Shown in pieces: positions 9,115 to 17,566 of a stretch of DNA of 64,000 nt. The stretch comes from JADLHS01 sp020848635. Its GTDB lineage: Bacteria > Verrucomicrobiota > Verrucomicrobiia > Limisphaerales > JADLHS01. The position numbers were made by a program, and so were the translations under genes. The stretch lies in assembly GCA_037044975.1 (NCBI GenBank), contig JBAOIL010000014.1, forward strand, positions 1 through 64,000. Reading direction: 5' to 3'. The stretch's first letter is position 1; the number at the start of each line of letters is the position of its first letter. Under the pieces are notes generated by a model. The model ran no database searches and was not told the DNA's origin. It saw only the letters and a list, made by a program, of their open reading frames with translations.

Positions 9115-10053
9115 ATGCCGCCCGTGGAACTGCGACACCTGCGCTACTTTGTGGCTGTGGCCGAACTCTTGAATTTCACACAGGCCGCCCGACGCCTCCG
9201 TGTGGCGCAACCCGCCCTCAGCCGCCAGATCCGTGACCTCGAAGCGGAACTCAGTGTCCCGCTGCTGGAACGCGGGCCGCGCGCCGCGAAACTCACCGAA
9301 GCGGGCGCGACCTTTCTGGAGGAAGCCCGCGCCATCCTGCAACGCGCCGACGAAGCGGTGAAACTCGCCCGGGCCGTCGCGCGCGGGGAACGCGGCGAAA
9401 TCCAGGTCGGTTACGCGCCGTCCTTGACGACGGAGGTATTGCCGTGCGCGCTGCACAGTTTTCACAATACCGCGCCGGGCGTGCATGTGAAGCTGCACGA
9501 CTTGTCCAGCGAGGAAATGTTGCGGGGCGTGGGCGCCGGCCGGTTGCACCTGGGCTTGATGGCCCGCCCGTCCGAACGGGCGTTGTCCGGATTGAAGTTT
9601 GAGCGGTTGCGGGAATACCCCATCTGCGTGGCCCTGCCGCCCGCCCACCGTCTGGCGCGCGGGCGGCAGGTTGCGTTCAAGCAAATTGCCGAGGCGCCAC
9701 TCGTGGCCTATTCCCGCGCCGAGTATCCCGAATACCACGCGATGCTGACAAAGTTGTTTGCCGGGACGGGACGCACCCCCCGGCTCGTTGAGGAACACGA
9801 CAGCGCTGCGAGTTTGATCGCGGCGGTGGAAATCGGACGCGGACTGGTCATCGTGCCGGCCTGTCTGGGAATGCTGGCAGGCGGTCGGCTGAAATTGCGC
9901 CCCTTGCACCCGCCGCCCCCGCCGATCCAGTTGGTTGCCGTGTTCGATCCGCAGCGTTTGACCGGCGCGGCGGTCGGGTTTCTCGCCGCCGCGCGCTCCG
10001 CGGAAGACCACCGCCCGGGGTCGAACGCGCGCCCTCGCTCTCGCTCGCGGTGA
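9115..10053 (+). CDS. LysR family transcriptional regulator
   Basis: This is a 312-residue protein. Residues 4-63 are a winged helix-turn-helix (LRHLRYFVAVAELLNFTQAA, then QPALSRQIRDLE), followed by a linker helix and a periplasmic-binding-protein-like effector domain starting at GEIQVGYAPSLTTEVLP. LysR proteins usually activate a divergent target and repress themselves, so the pirin gene is the likely target. The last 25 residues are arginine- and proline-rich and unlike the family. The effector is unknown. Confidence 0.88.
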   Translation: MPPVELRHLRYFVAVAELLNFTQAARRLRVAQPALSRQIRDLEAELSVPLLERGPRAAKLTEAGATFLEEARAILQRADEAVKLARAVARGERGEIQVGYAPSLTTEVLPCALHSFHNTAPGVHVKLHDLSSEEMLRGVGAGRLHLGLMARPSERALSGLKFERLREYPICVALPPAHRLARGRQVAFKQIAEAPLVAYSRAEYPEYHAMLTKLFAGTGRTPRLVEEHDSAASLIAAVEIGRGLVIVPACLGMLAGGRLKLRPLHPPPPPIQLVAVFDPQRLTGAAVGFLAAARSAEDHRPGSNARPRSRSR

Positions 10054-10366
10054 GCCGGTGGGCTTCCCGCCGGTCATCGCCCGCCGCCATGCCGTCCGCT
10101 CTGCGTGGCAAGATTCCCCTCCCGATCCACGCGGGCCTTCCCCGCCTTGCGCTAAAGGCCTCATGTGGGTCACTACTCAACGACACCGCCCCGGAGACCT
10201 AACCTCAAGTCGTCTTCGTGAATTCGCGCGGGTCTGGGGGAAATCCCCGGAGTTTTCGCTTGCGCTATCCCGTCCAGATGCTTAACTCATCCCTGTTGAT
10301 CCCGCTGGCGATGCCGGCAAGTTTGAATCCGAACGAAACAATGATTTTACAACCGATGAGGGTGCC
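10054..10366. other. Intergenic region upstream of infC
   Basis: I see no gene here. A 9-codon ATG reading frame begins at 10341 and ends at a TGA that overlaps the infC start in another frame. A TTGCGC/TTAACT pair with 16-base spacing at about 10259-10286 could be a weak sigma-70-type promoter. Confidence 0.3.
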
Positions 10367-10369
10367 TTG
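10356..10369 (+). promoter_or_regulatory. Shine-Dalgarno and TTG start of infC
   Basis: GAGGG ends 4 bases before the TTG at 10367. There is no in-frame ATG upstream before non-family sequence begins, and the family's conserved N-terminus follows. This fixes a rare start codon for infC, in keeping with the known non-AUG start (AUU in Escherichia coli) used for IF3 autoregulation. Confidence 0.6.
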
Positions 10370-11062
10370 AGTCGCCCTTTCTCTCCACGCGGTAATTCCC
10401 CCGTCTCGTTCATTCGGATCAATGGGAAAATTCGCGCCCGCGAAGTGCGCGTTATCGGCATTGACGGCAATCAGCTCGGCGTGATGTCGCTGAACGACGC
10501 CATCAACCTCGCGCGCCAGAGCGCCGTGGATCTCGTCGAGATTGCCCCCAACGCCGTGCCGCCCGTCTGCCGGGTCGTGGACTTCGGCAAGTTTCGCTAC
10601 GAACAGGCCAAGAAGGACAAGGAGTCCAAGAAACATCAGCACGCCTCCACCGTCAAGGAAGTCCAGCTCAGTCCCCGCATTGACCCCCATGACCTCGGCG
10701 TCAAGGTCGGCCACGCGATTGATTTTCTGTGCGAGGACATGAAAGTGAAAGTGGCCCTGCGCTTTCGCGGGCGGGAGATGGCGCACACCGACGTTGGGTT
10801 TGAGGTGGTCAAGAAATTTATCGCGGAGTTGGAAGCCTTCGGCCATCCCGACTTTGCCCCTAAACTCATCGGTCGCGGCATCAACGTCATGATCAGCCCG
10901 CTGCCCCGCAACAAGCGCGCGAAAAACCCACGGCAGGAGGAAGAAAGCGCCCCTGCCGGTGGCAATCATTCTCCCCCGCCTCCGGCCGGAGGAAAACGAA
11001 AAACCCCTTCACCCGAAGCGCCGCCCCCGGCGCTTCCCGATAGTTCATCCGCCAATTCCTGA
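10367..11062 (+). CDS. infC: Translation initiation factor IF-3
   Basis: This is a 231-residue IF-3. The N-terminal domain has RINGKIRAREVRVIGIDGNQ and the APNAVPPVCRVVDFGKFRYE signature, a lysine-rich linker follows, and the C-terminal domain has KVALRFRGREMAHTDVGFEV. IF-3 binds the 30S subunit, keeps 50S off, and proofreads start codon and initiator tRNA. The last 50 residues form a low-complexity Pro/Gly/Lys tail absent from short IF-3s. The start is TTG with a good ribosome site, which would allow IF-3 to repress its own translation. The usual downstream rpmI and rplT are missing; a convergent DUF2851 gene ends one base away. Confidence 0.93.
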   Translation: MSRPFSPRGNSPVSFIRINGKIRAREVRVIGIDGNQLGVMSLNDAINLARQSAVDLVEIAPNAVPPVCRVVDFGKFRYEQAKKDKESKKHQHASTVKEVQLSPRIDPHDLGVKVGHAIDFLCEDMKVKVALRFRGREMAHTDVGFEVVKKFIAELEAFGHPDFAPKLIGRGINVMISPLPRNKRAKNPRQEEESAPAGGNHSPPPPAGGKRKTPSPEAPPPALPDSSSANS

Positions 11063-11063
11063 C

Positions 11064-12527
11064 TCACCGGTCGGCATCAGTCGGTGACTGGTATTGCGCT
11101 TTCCAGTTGCGCACCAGTGCGGGAAAGCGGCAACCGCCGCAAGCGGCGTCGGTATGATCGCAAAAATCGCGCACGATCTGCAACAAGCCCTGCTGTTCGA
11201 TCGCCGTTCGGCCACCCCCTCCCCGAACCGCTGACCGGCCAAGCAAACGCTGGCGGGCCAGGCGTAATGTGGCGTTGTCTTCGGCGGCCGGCCAGACCGC
11301 ATGGCGCTTTTCGATTTCTGCGCGGAGCTTTTCGTTCTTACCAGCGACCGACCGCGTCCACAACCACGGCAAAATTATGTTCACCGCCAGTTCCGTGACG
11401 CGCTGCGCGCCGAGCAAGGGCTGCACTTTCTTCAAGCGCGCCGAGCGGAACGTCCAATGCCAAGACCAATAATCGTCGTCCAACACCTGCAGAAGATTCA
11501 TCAGTGAATCAAGCAGTTGCTTATCCAGGAGCACCGCACCGGACCAACGTTCGATGCGGGCGACCAGATCGCCGGCGTGCAGCCAATGGGCCGCCAGCGC
11601 CAGCCGGCGTTGCGGATGATTCGCCGGCCGCAGACCATGGAAACGCCAGAGAATTCGCGGCAGCGTGGCATCCGCGAATTCCTCGCGCTCGCGCCACCAG
11701 CAATCCCAAATGCGGCGCAGATAATCATCCGCCCCGGCTGGACGGCGACTCAATTCCGCCGGCAGCAGTCCGCTAAGGCCAAGCAGGCGGGCCTGAAGGG
11801 TCAGTGGTGAATCCGCGCCCGGCGCCCACCGGGGGCGCAGTTCGGCAAGGCACTGCATTGGCCAGACGTTGTGTTTGTAACCGAGCGCCCGGAACAAACC
11901 CTCCCACAGCGATTGCTCCCAACCGACGTGTTGGGCCCGCGACCGAAGGGCCGCCGCCTTGTTTTGCAGGCGCACTTGCGCCGCCTGGTGCAACAATTCG
12001 GCCAACGCCGCTTCCGGCAGGTCACGCAAAGGGGCAGCACATTGGCCGCGCAAATTCTCCGGGAGCGTGCGCAACGAGACCGGTTCAAGCTGCGAACTCA
12101 ATTCGGCGAGGGGTGCGTCCAGCACCGACCGCAGGGCCAGAGTTGCGGTCGCACTCGCGTTGCGGTCAGCGTCCCAGACGACATGCAGCACAACATTTTG
12201 GAATGCGGGATTCTGGTGGTGTCCATGAGCGCGCCAACCACTCGTCCGCAAGTCCACCTCAACGTCGCCCGTCACGGACGCGGCTTCGCCGAATTGCAGG
12301 ACTGCGCCGCGAAAATCCGGCCCGCCCTCCACATTGGCAAAACCGGGGTGAAGCACGCGAATGCTTTGTCCGTCCAAGGTCCGCAATTGATCGCGGCGCA
12401 AACGCTGATGCAGCCAAATCGCCTGGAGCAGCCGTTCCGGCGGGGTGGTGGGCGCGTCCCGGAGCACGGCTTCAAAACCGTGACGGGTGCGCCAGTCGGC
12501 GTAAAAACTGTTGGCCAGCGGGATCAC
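11064..12527 (-). CDS. DUF2851 family protein
   Basis: This is a 487-residue intact protein of the DUF2851 family. Visible signatures are the N-terminal ERLLQAIWLHQRL, VLHPGFANVEGGPDFRGAVL and VTGDVEVDLRTSGWRAHGHH, which resemble a nuclease-like fold start, and a C-terminal cysteine cluster in HTDAACGGCRFPAL. The function is unknown. It shares a 76-bp divergent promoter region with the HtrA-type protease and is tail-to-tail with infC. Confidence 0.8.
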   Translation of the reverse strand: MIPLANSFYADWRTRHGFEAVLRDAPTTPPERLLQAIWLHQRLRRDQLRTLDGQSIRVLHPGFANVEGGPDFRGAVLQFGEAASVTGDVEVDLRTSGWRAHGHHQNPAFQNVVLHVVWDADRNASATATLALRSVLDAPLAELSSQLEPVSLRTLPENLRGQCAAPLRDLPEAALAELLHQAAQVRLQNKAAALRSRAQHVGWEQSLWEGLFRALGYKHNVWPMQCLAELRPRWAPGADSPLTLQARLLGLSGLLPAELSRRPAGADDYLRRIWDCWWREREEFADATLPRILWRFHGLRPANHPQRRLALAAHWLHAGDLVARIERWSGAVLLDKQLLDSLMNLLQVLDDDYWSWHWTFRSARLKKVQPLLGAQRVTELAVNIILPWLWTRSVAGKNEKLRAEIEKRHAVWPAAEDNATLRLARQRLLGRSAVRGGGGRTAIEQQGLLQIVRDFCDHTDAACGGCRFPALVRNWKAQYQSPTDADR

Positions 12528-12603
12528 TGGAGATTGCTTTTGCGCGGAACCTCTCGCAAAGTCAAGCGTTGGAATTGACCGGAAAGATTAATTTGCTGTT
12601 ACC

Positions 12604-14040
12604 ATGAAAAGGAAATTGCCGCTACCGGCGTCGGCCAGCGTGCGGACGGACGGAACTTGGTTTCGCCGGATCTGGCTCGGCACCGCGTTCGCCGGTCTGC
12701 TGACGGGGCAGACGGGCGCAGTTGAAACGGATCTCCGGCGCGACGCCACGGTGGACGCGGTGGAGCAGGTCATGCCGAGCGTGGTGAATATCGCCACGAC
12801 CCGCCGCGTGCAGCTAAACAATCCTCAAGATGAGGCGCTTCGGCGTTACTTGGAGGCGATGCGCCGACTTTCCCGGCGGGATAACGCTCCGTTAGCCGAG
12901 GAACCGAACAAAGGCTTTGTCGGCTCCGGCGTCATCATTGACGAGGAAGGCTACATCCTCACGAATAATCATGTGGTCGAAAACGCGGATCGGTTCCAAG
13001 TGCAGCTCTGGGACGGGCGGGAGTACGAAGCCCAGCGCCTGTTGCGAACCGACCAAAAGGATCTGGCGCTGCTGCGGATTATCCGCCAACCGGACGAAAA
13101 GCCTTTCAAACCCATCCGGCTGGCCAAGGACGATGACCTCCTCCTGGGCGAGACGGTGATCACCGTTGGCAATCCGTTTGGCCTTGGCGGTTCGGTTTCA
13201 CGCGGCATCTTGAGTTCCAAGAATCGCCGGGCCAGGCCGGTTAATCAGAAGCTTGATTTTCCGGACTGGTTGCAAACGGACGCGGACATCAATCCCGGCA
13301 ATAGCGGCGGTCCGCTCATCAACCTACGCGGCGAGCTGATCGGCCTCAACGTCGCGATCCTCGGTCAGGACGAGGGGATGGGGCTCGGCTTCGCCATTCC
13401 GGTGAAACAGATTTCCACCGCGCTCTCGGATTTCTTCACCCTCGAATGGACCGCCTCCCTTTGGTTTGGAGCGGGGTTGAAAGCGGCGCCCTATCCGCTC
13501 ACCGTGCGGGAAGTGCAGACCGACAGCCCGGCAGATCGGGCGGGACTGCGCATCGGCCAGGAAATTGTGGAAGTCAACGGGAAGCCCGTGCGCAGCCTCG
13601 TGGAGTTCAACAAACTGGTGGCGGCCAGCCCCGATCTGCGGGCAAACCTGACGGTGCTGGAAAATGGCACCCGCCGGACGCTCCGCGCGGATTTGAAGCC
13701 GATGGTTGAACTCCTGAACCTCCTGCTGCAACGCCGCCTCGGCGTGTCCGTTCAAACGCTGCCCCTGGCAACGTCCGAGCCGTTTCAGATCAAGTCCGGC
13801 GAGGGATTGCTCGTGAGTGAAGTGGCGCCGAACAGCCCAGCCGAGCGCGCCCAAATCCAGCCCGGCTTTCTGCTCACCGACATTGACGGCTACCCCGTCA
13901 ACGGTTTCGTCAAGGCGGCGAGCATCCTCGGCAATAAGAAACCCGGCGAGCGGGTGCAACTCTCGTTGATCGTTCTGCGCCGGGTGAATGGGAATCTGCT
14001 GCAACCCCAACCAGCGACCGCTGTGGTGGTGGTCCGCTGA
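12604..14040 (+). CDS. HtrA/DegP-type serine protease with two PDZ domains
   Basis: This 478-residue protein has an N-terminal hydrophobic segment around residues 22-40, probably a signal peptide. The trypsin-like domain has a full catalytic triad: His123 in LTNNHVVENAD, Asp153 in QKDLALLR and Ser234 in PGNSGGPL. Two PDZ domains follow, starting near DSPADRAGLRIGQEIVEVNG and APNSPAERAQIQPGFLLTDI. HtrA proteins degrade or refold damaged envelope proteins, and the PDZ domains bind exposed C-termini. The length is usual for DegP/DegQ. It is divergent from the DUF2851 gene, so the two may be co-regulated. Confidence 0.9.
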   Translation: MKRKLPLPASASVRTDGTWFRRIWLGTAFAGLLTGQTGAVETDLRRDATVDAVEQVMPSVVNIATTRRVQLNNPQDEALRRYLEAMRRLSRRDNAPLAEEPNKGFVGSGVIIDEEGYILTNNHVVENADRFQVQLWDGREYEAQRLLRTDQKDLALLRIIRQPDEKPFKPIRLAKDDDLLLGETVITVGNPFGLGGSVSRGILSSKNRRARPVNQKLDFPDWLQTDADINPGNSGGPLINLRGELIGLNVAILGQDEGMGLGFAIPVKQISTALSDFFTLEWTASLWFGAGLKAAPYPLTVREVQTDSPADRAGLRIGQEIVEVNGKPVRSLVEFNKLVAASPDLRANLTVLENGTRRTLRADLKPMVELLNLLLQRRLGVSVQTLPLATSEPFQIKSGEGLLVSEVAPNSPAERAQIQPGFLLTDIDGYPVNGFVKAASILGNKKPGERVQLSLIVLRRVNGNLLQPQPATAVVVVR

Positions 14041-14141
14041 AGACAGCAGCACCGCGAACGCCAGCCGGCCGGCCGGAGTCGCAGTTTGGCTTCCGGGTGA
14101 ACTCCCCTCAAGACGCACCCATCGCGGATGCGGGGCTGACT

Positions 14142-15107
14142 TTACGGCACCAACCGCGCCCGATAGGAGCGCTGCGTCAATCCTGCAGCCGTCGTATCAA
14201 CGATGTCAAAATAACCGCTGGAAATCACATTGGTGGTAAGCTCCGTCCAGTTGAGTAAATTGGTTGTTGCTTCCACCGCCCAGCGCGACCCAGCCTGCCC
14301 AAACACGCGCAGTAGGGCCCATCCTTCGCCCGTGCGACCGAGAAACTGCAACTGCCCGGGCGGCACGGGTAACCCTTCGGCGGTCACGCGGTAATTGTCG
14401 AAGAGCATGAAGTTGTTCCCCGGCGCGTTGGTGTCGTAAACGAGCCACACGGCATCGATATCGCCGAGGTCCAAGGGCGCGTTGGTGGTGGAGATCGGCT
14501 GGTTCGTGGCAAGCAGTGCGCTGTTCAACGACGCGCTCCAACGGTTGGACGCGAAGTTCATGATGACAAGCAGCGTATAGTTCGAGCCGGGGGCAAATGA
14601 AATGCCGGTGGCAACGAAGGTGTTCGTCCCATCGAGCAGAAAATTAACGTTGGTATAATAGTTATCGAAGTCGAGGGAGAACAGCCGATTGACTTGGCGA
14701 TTGTAAACACTCCAGCGGAAGTTGTCGAAGCCATCGTTCGTAGAATCCACGATGCTCATCAGCACGGAGAACTTCACAATTGGCTGGCCGGCCACGAGCG
14801 GGCTGAAATCCAACGGCTGCCAGACCAGTAGTTGGCCGCCCCCGCCGTCGGGCGCCGCATATCCGAGATACGCCTGCTGACCCTGGCCGGGAATGAAATT
14901 GTCCACGATCCCATTGCCACCGGAGCCATCTCCCAGCCAGCCAGCCTGGCCGATCAGGTCAAGGTCGGTGCGGTAGCCTTCGCCCGGCTCAAACTGCGTG
15001 AAGAAAACATTGGTCGGCGCGGCAATGCTTGATGTCAGCGCGAGAAAGGCAACGGCGCTTAAACCCAGTGCCAACCGCCATCGTCGGAAGCATAGCCGTG
15101 CTTTCAT
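14142..15107 (-). CDS. Secreted protein with FYRAR-like C-terminal tail
   Basis: This 321-residue protein has a signal peptide (positively charged N-terminus, then LALGLSAVAFLALTSSIAAP). The body is a beta-rich, lectin-like region with FDNFRWSVYNRQ and many Asn/Thr residues. The C-terminus (NLLNWTELTTN... SYRARLVP) matches the tail pattern of the secreted protein at the window start. That tail is widespread in Verrucomicrobiota exported proteins and might be an anchoring or sorting domain. The function is unknown. It ends 35 bp before the next minus-strand gene's upstream end and may be a separate unit. Confidence 0.65.
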   Translation of the reverse strand: MKARLCFRRWRLALGLSAVAFLALTSSIAAPTNVFFTQFEPGEGYRTDLDLIGQAGWLGDGSGGNGIVDNFIPGQGQQAYLGYAAPDGGGGQLLVWQPLDFSPLVAGQPIVKFSVLMSIVDSTNDGFDNFRWSVYNRQVNRLFSLDFDNYYTNVNFLLDGTNTFVATGISFAPGSNYTLLVIMNFASNRWSASLNSALLATNQPISTTNAPLDLGDIDAVWLVYDTNAPGNNFMLFDNYRVTAEGLPVPPGQLQFLGRTGEGWALLRVFGQAGSRWAVEATTNLLNWTELTTNVISSGYFDIVDTTAAGLTQRSYRARLVP

Positions 15108-15131
15108 CGGAACAAAACCCTTGAGGCCGCG

Positions 15132-17131
15132 TCAACGACTGCGCGGGCCCGAACTCGAACCCGGTCGCGACGAGGATTGCGCGGGGCCCGTTGCGGAGCC
15201 CGCCGGGGCGGACCGGGATTCAAACCGCTGACCTTTTGGCGCGGAGTTCGGAGGAGCGGATCGCGGAGCATAACTCGGCGTGGAATTGACCGGCTCAGGC
15301 AGCGGAGTGTAAGTGGAGGCATTTGGCGACGGCGTCGAGAAGGTCGCATACGAATCCCGGCTGGCGACCACCTGCTCCGCCGGGGGGCGTGAAGCCGGGG
15401 CCGGGGAAGCCTTGGTAACCGTTGGCGAACTGACGACGGGCGCTGCTGCGGCCGAGGACGGGACACCCGTACGGGGTGAACCGCCCGAGTCGCTCGTGAC
15501 CGAGGCGGGCGAAGGGGTGCTCCACACCGAGTAATCCCGACCACCCGACCGGCTCGAACTCCGGCCGCCAATAACGACCAAGGAACCGGCCGGGGCGGCG
15601 GGGCGGGGCGGGTCGTATTCTGCGGAGTGACTTGGATGACACGCGGTTGATTTATCCGTGGCGTCGAAGCAGGCGGCGTCTTTGGCACAACAGTCGAAGG
15701 GAATTCTACGCCGGCAGAACTACCCTTGCCCCCGCCACGTTCGCTACGGCCAGCCGGAATCCTGGCCGCCTCTTGCGAAGTACCCGAAAGGGTTGGGGTA
15801 GTCGCCCTGGGGACACCGGGCCGCAACGCGCTGCGGTCCGGAGCGTCCATCCGGCCGTCGCCGCTTCCCTTGAGGGATGTCAATTGCGGACGATGCACCG
15901 CAAGCGTGCGGCCATCCCGTTCGAGCCGCTCGTTGCGGGGGCCGTTGGCGACCTGATCCCGGATGTGAACGATCCGGACCTCGGTGCGGGAATACGCCCG
16001 AACGTGCTCGGGGGAAATGCCGCGGTTGATAACGGTGTTGTTGTTCCCGCGACCATAATTATTGATGACGGTGGAATTGTTATAGACTTGGCTGGCATGC
16101 TGCGGCGGCACGCGATGCTGGTAGGGACGCGCGCCGCAGAAGTTCCCCCACGGCACAAAGGTGTACGCGCTGACACCCAAACCAAACCCAAAACTGATCC
16201 CGACGGAACTGCCATAATACGAGAAGCCAAAACCCGCATCGTAACAGGCCATCGGCGGCAAGGGCGCCCAACCGCAATACGCGCCGCTGTATCGCCAGTT
16301 CACCCAGGACAGCGCCAGACCGTGTCCGGCCACCAGCACCAACCCCAGGACGGATGCGCAAACCACCGCCCATAATGGAACGTGGTTGCGCCCCACGAAT
16401 AATCCGAGAGCCAATACCAGCCGGCATCGGTGTAAACCCAACGTCCCCGGTCGCAGTAGGGTTGCCAGTCGCGATTGGCAACGACAACCGTTGGCTGCCA
16501 GCATCGTCCATAGCCTTCGACTTCAACCCAGCGGCCGTACAGGCGCCAGCGAGTCGTAGAAATAGTTGTTGGAAACGTATGTCGGTTGCGCTTCCGCGAC
16601 GGGCGCGGCGGCGGGCGGATTCACATAGGTCGGCGCCACAGCAACCGCTTCCGGCTCCGGCGACAGCGGCGGCGGCGCGGCAGGTGACGCCAAATTCGCC
16701 GGCAACGGCTTCAACCCCTGATCGTGCTGCAACATGGTCGTGATGACACTGCTGGTGACGCCGAGATCGTTAAGGTAAACAATTTCCTCCGCGTTAAGCT
16801 CGAAGGGTTTGACCGAGTTGGTAATGAACGCGAGCATCACATTATCGCCCACGCCGGACTGCGCGAGTTTGATGACTTCGGCGAGGGGCGTGGCGGGGAG
16901 GATGCTCGGCGGAAGAACCGGTTCGGCACGCGGTACGGACGACACGGGGGTGGCAGTTTCTGCCGCCGCCGTAGCTGAACTGCCGTCCCCGGCCGATTGG
17001 ACCACAGCGGGCTGAGCATTGGTGAGTTCCGGTTCGGCGCTATTGGCGCTCGACTGGGTACAGCCGCCCGCAAATGGCAGACCCAATAATGCCAGCACCA
17101 AACTCAGATGGGTAAGAGAGCGGGTTTTCAT
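15132..17131 (-). CDS. DUF6600-domain lipoprotein-like envelope protein (about three frame breaks)
   Basis: The N-terminus has a lipoprotein-like signal ending PFAGGC, then an Ala/Pro linker and a helical region (LAEVIKLAQSGVGDNVMLAF). After a frame change near 16540 it continues as YGRWVEVEGYGRCWQP and WVYTDAGWYWLSDYSWG, the aromatic-rich DUF6600 domain. After another change near 16310 it continues WVNWRYSGAYCGWAPLPP, with a long Gly/Tyr/Asn segment. A change near 15595 leads to a Ser/Pro-rich tail ending SGPRSR. No stop codons fall between the joins except those caused by frame shifts, so this is best read as one gene of about 665 codons. DUF6600 proteins are predicted envelope proteins of unknown function. 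Confidence 0.7.
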
Positions 17132-17245
17132 ATAGTTTTCCTCGTGCCTTGCTTCAGGCGTTGGTCAGAACATTCGACGGCGGTTCGGGACGGTTATTCA
17201 GACGCGAAGCCGCGGTCCCAAAACCCTGGCACCGAAACCGTCAAC

Positions 17246-17321
17246 TGGTAGCCCCACCCCGAATTGAACGGGGATCAACGGTTTAGGAAACCGCTGCTCT
17301 ATCCATTTGAGCTATGGGGCC
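17246..17321 (-). tRNA. tRNA-Arg (anticodon CCU)
   Basis: On the minus strand a complete cloverleaf folds. The acceptor GGCCCCA pairs with TGGGGCT (first pair G-U), the D-stem is GCTC/GAGC, and the anticodon stem GCGGT/ACCGT carries the loop TTCCTAA with anticodon CCT. The T-arm is CCCCG-TTCAATT-CGGGG, the discriminator is A, and CCA is encoded. It reads the arginine codon AGG, which is rare at this GC content. Confidence 0.93.
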
Positions 17322-17566
17322 GTCGTGCTGCAACATTAACTGATTAGCATCGGACCCGCCAGCGGTTTGCTCGGTTTGCTGGCGTTCGTCCGGCTTGATC
17401 TCGGGATGCCGGCGGGAGCTCAAACCGGCAGGCCCGAAAGCCACATGTCAAAATCAAACCACACGCCGCTTTCCACCGGCTCAGAATCGCCCGATTTCGA
17501 ATCCTCCACGGCACCCAGGTCGTTTTCCCTTGTGTAACCGGTCAACCTTTGCCGAGATATGCAAAC

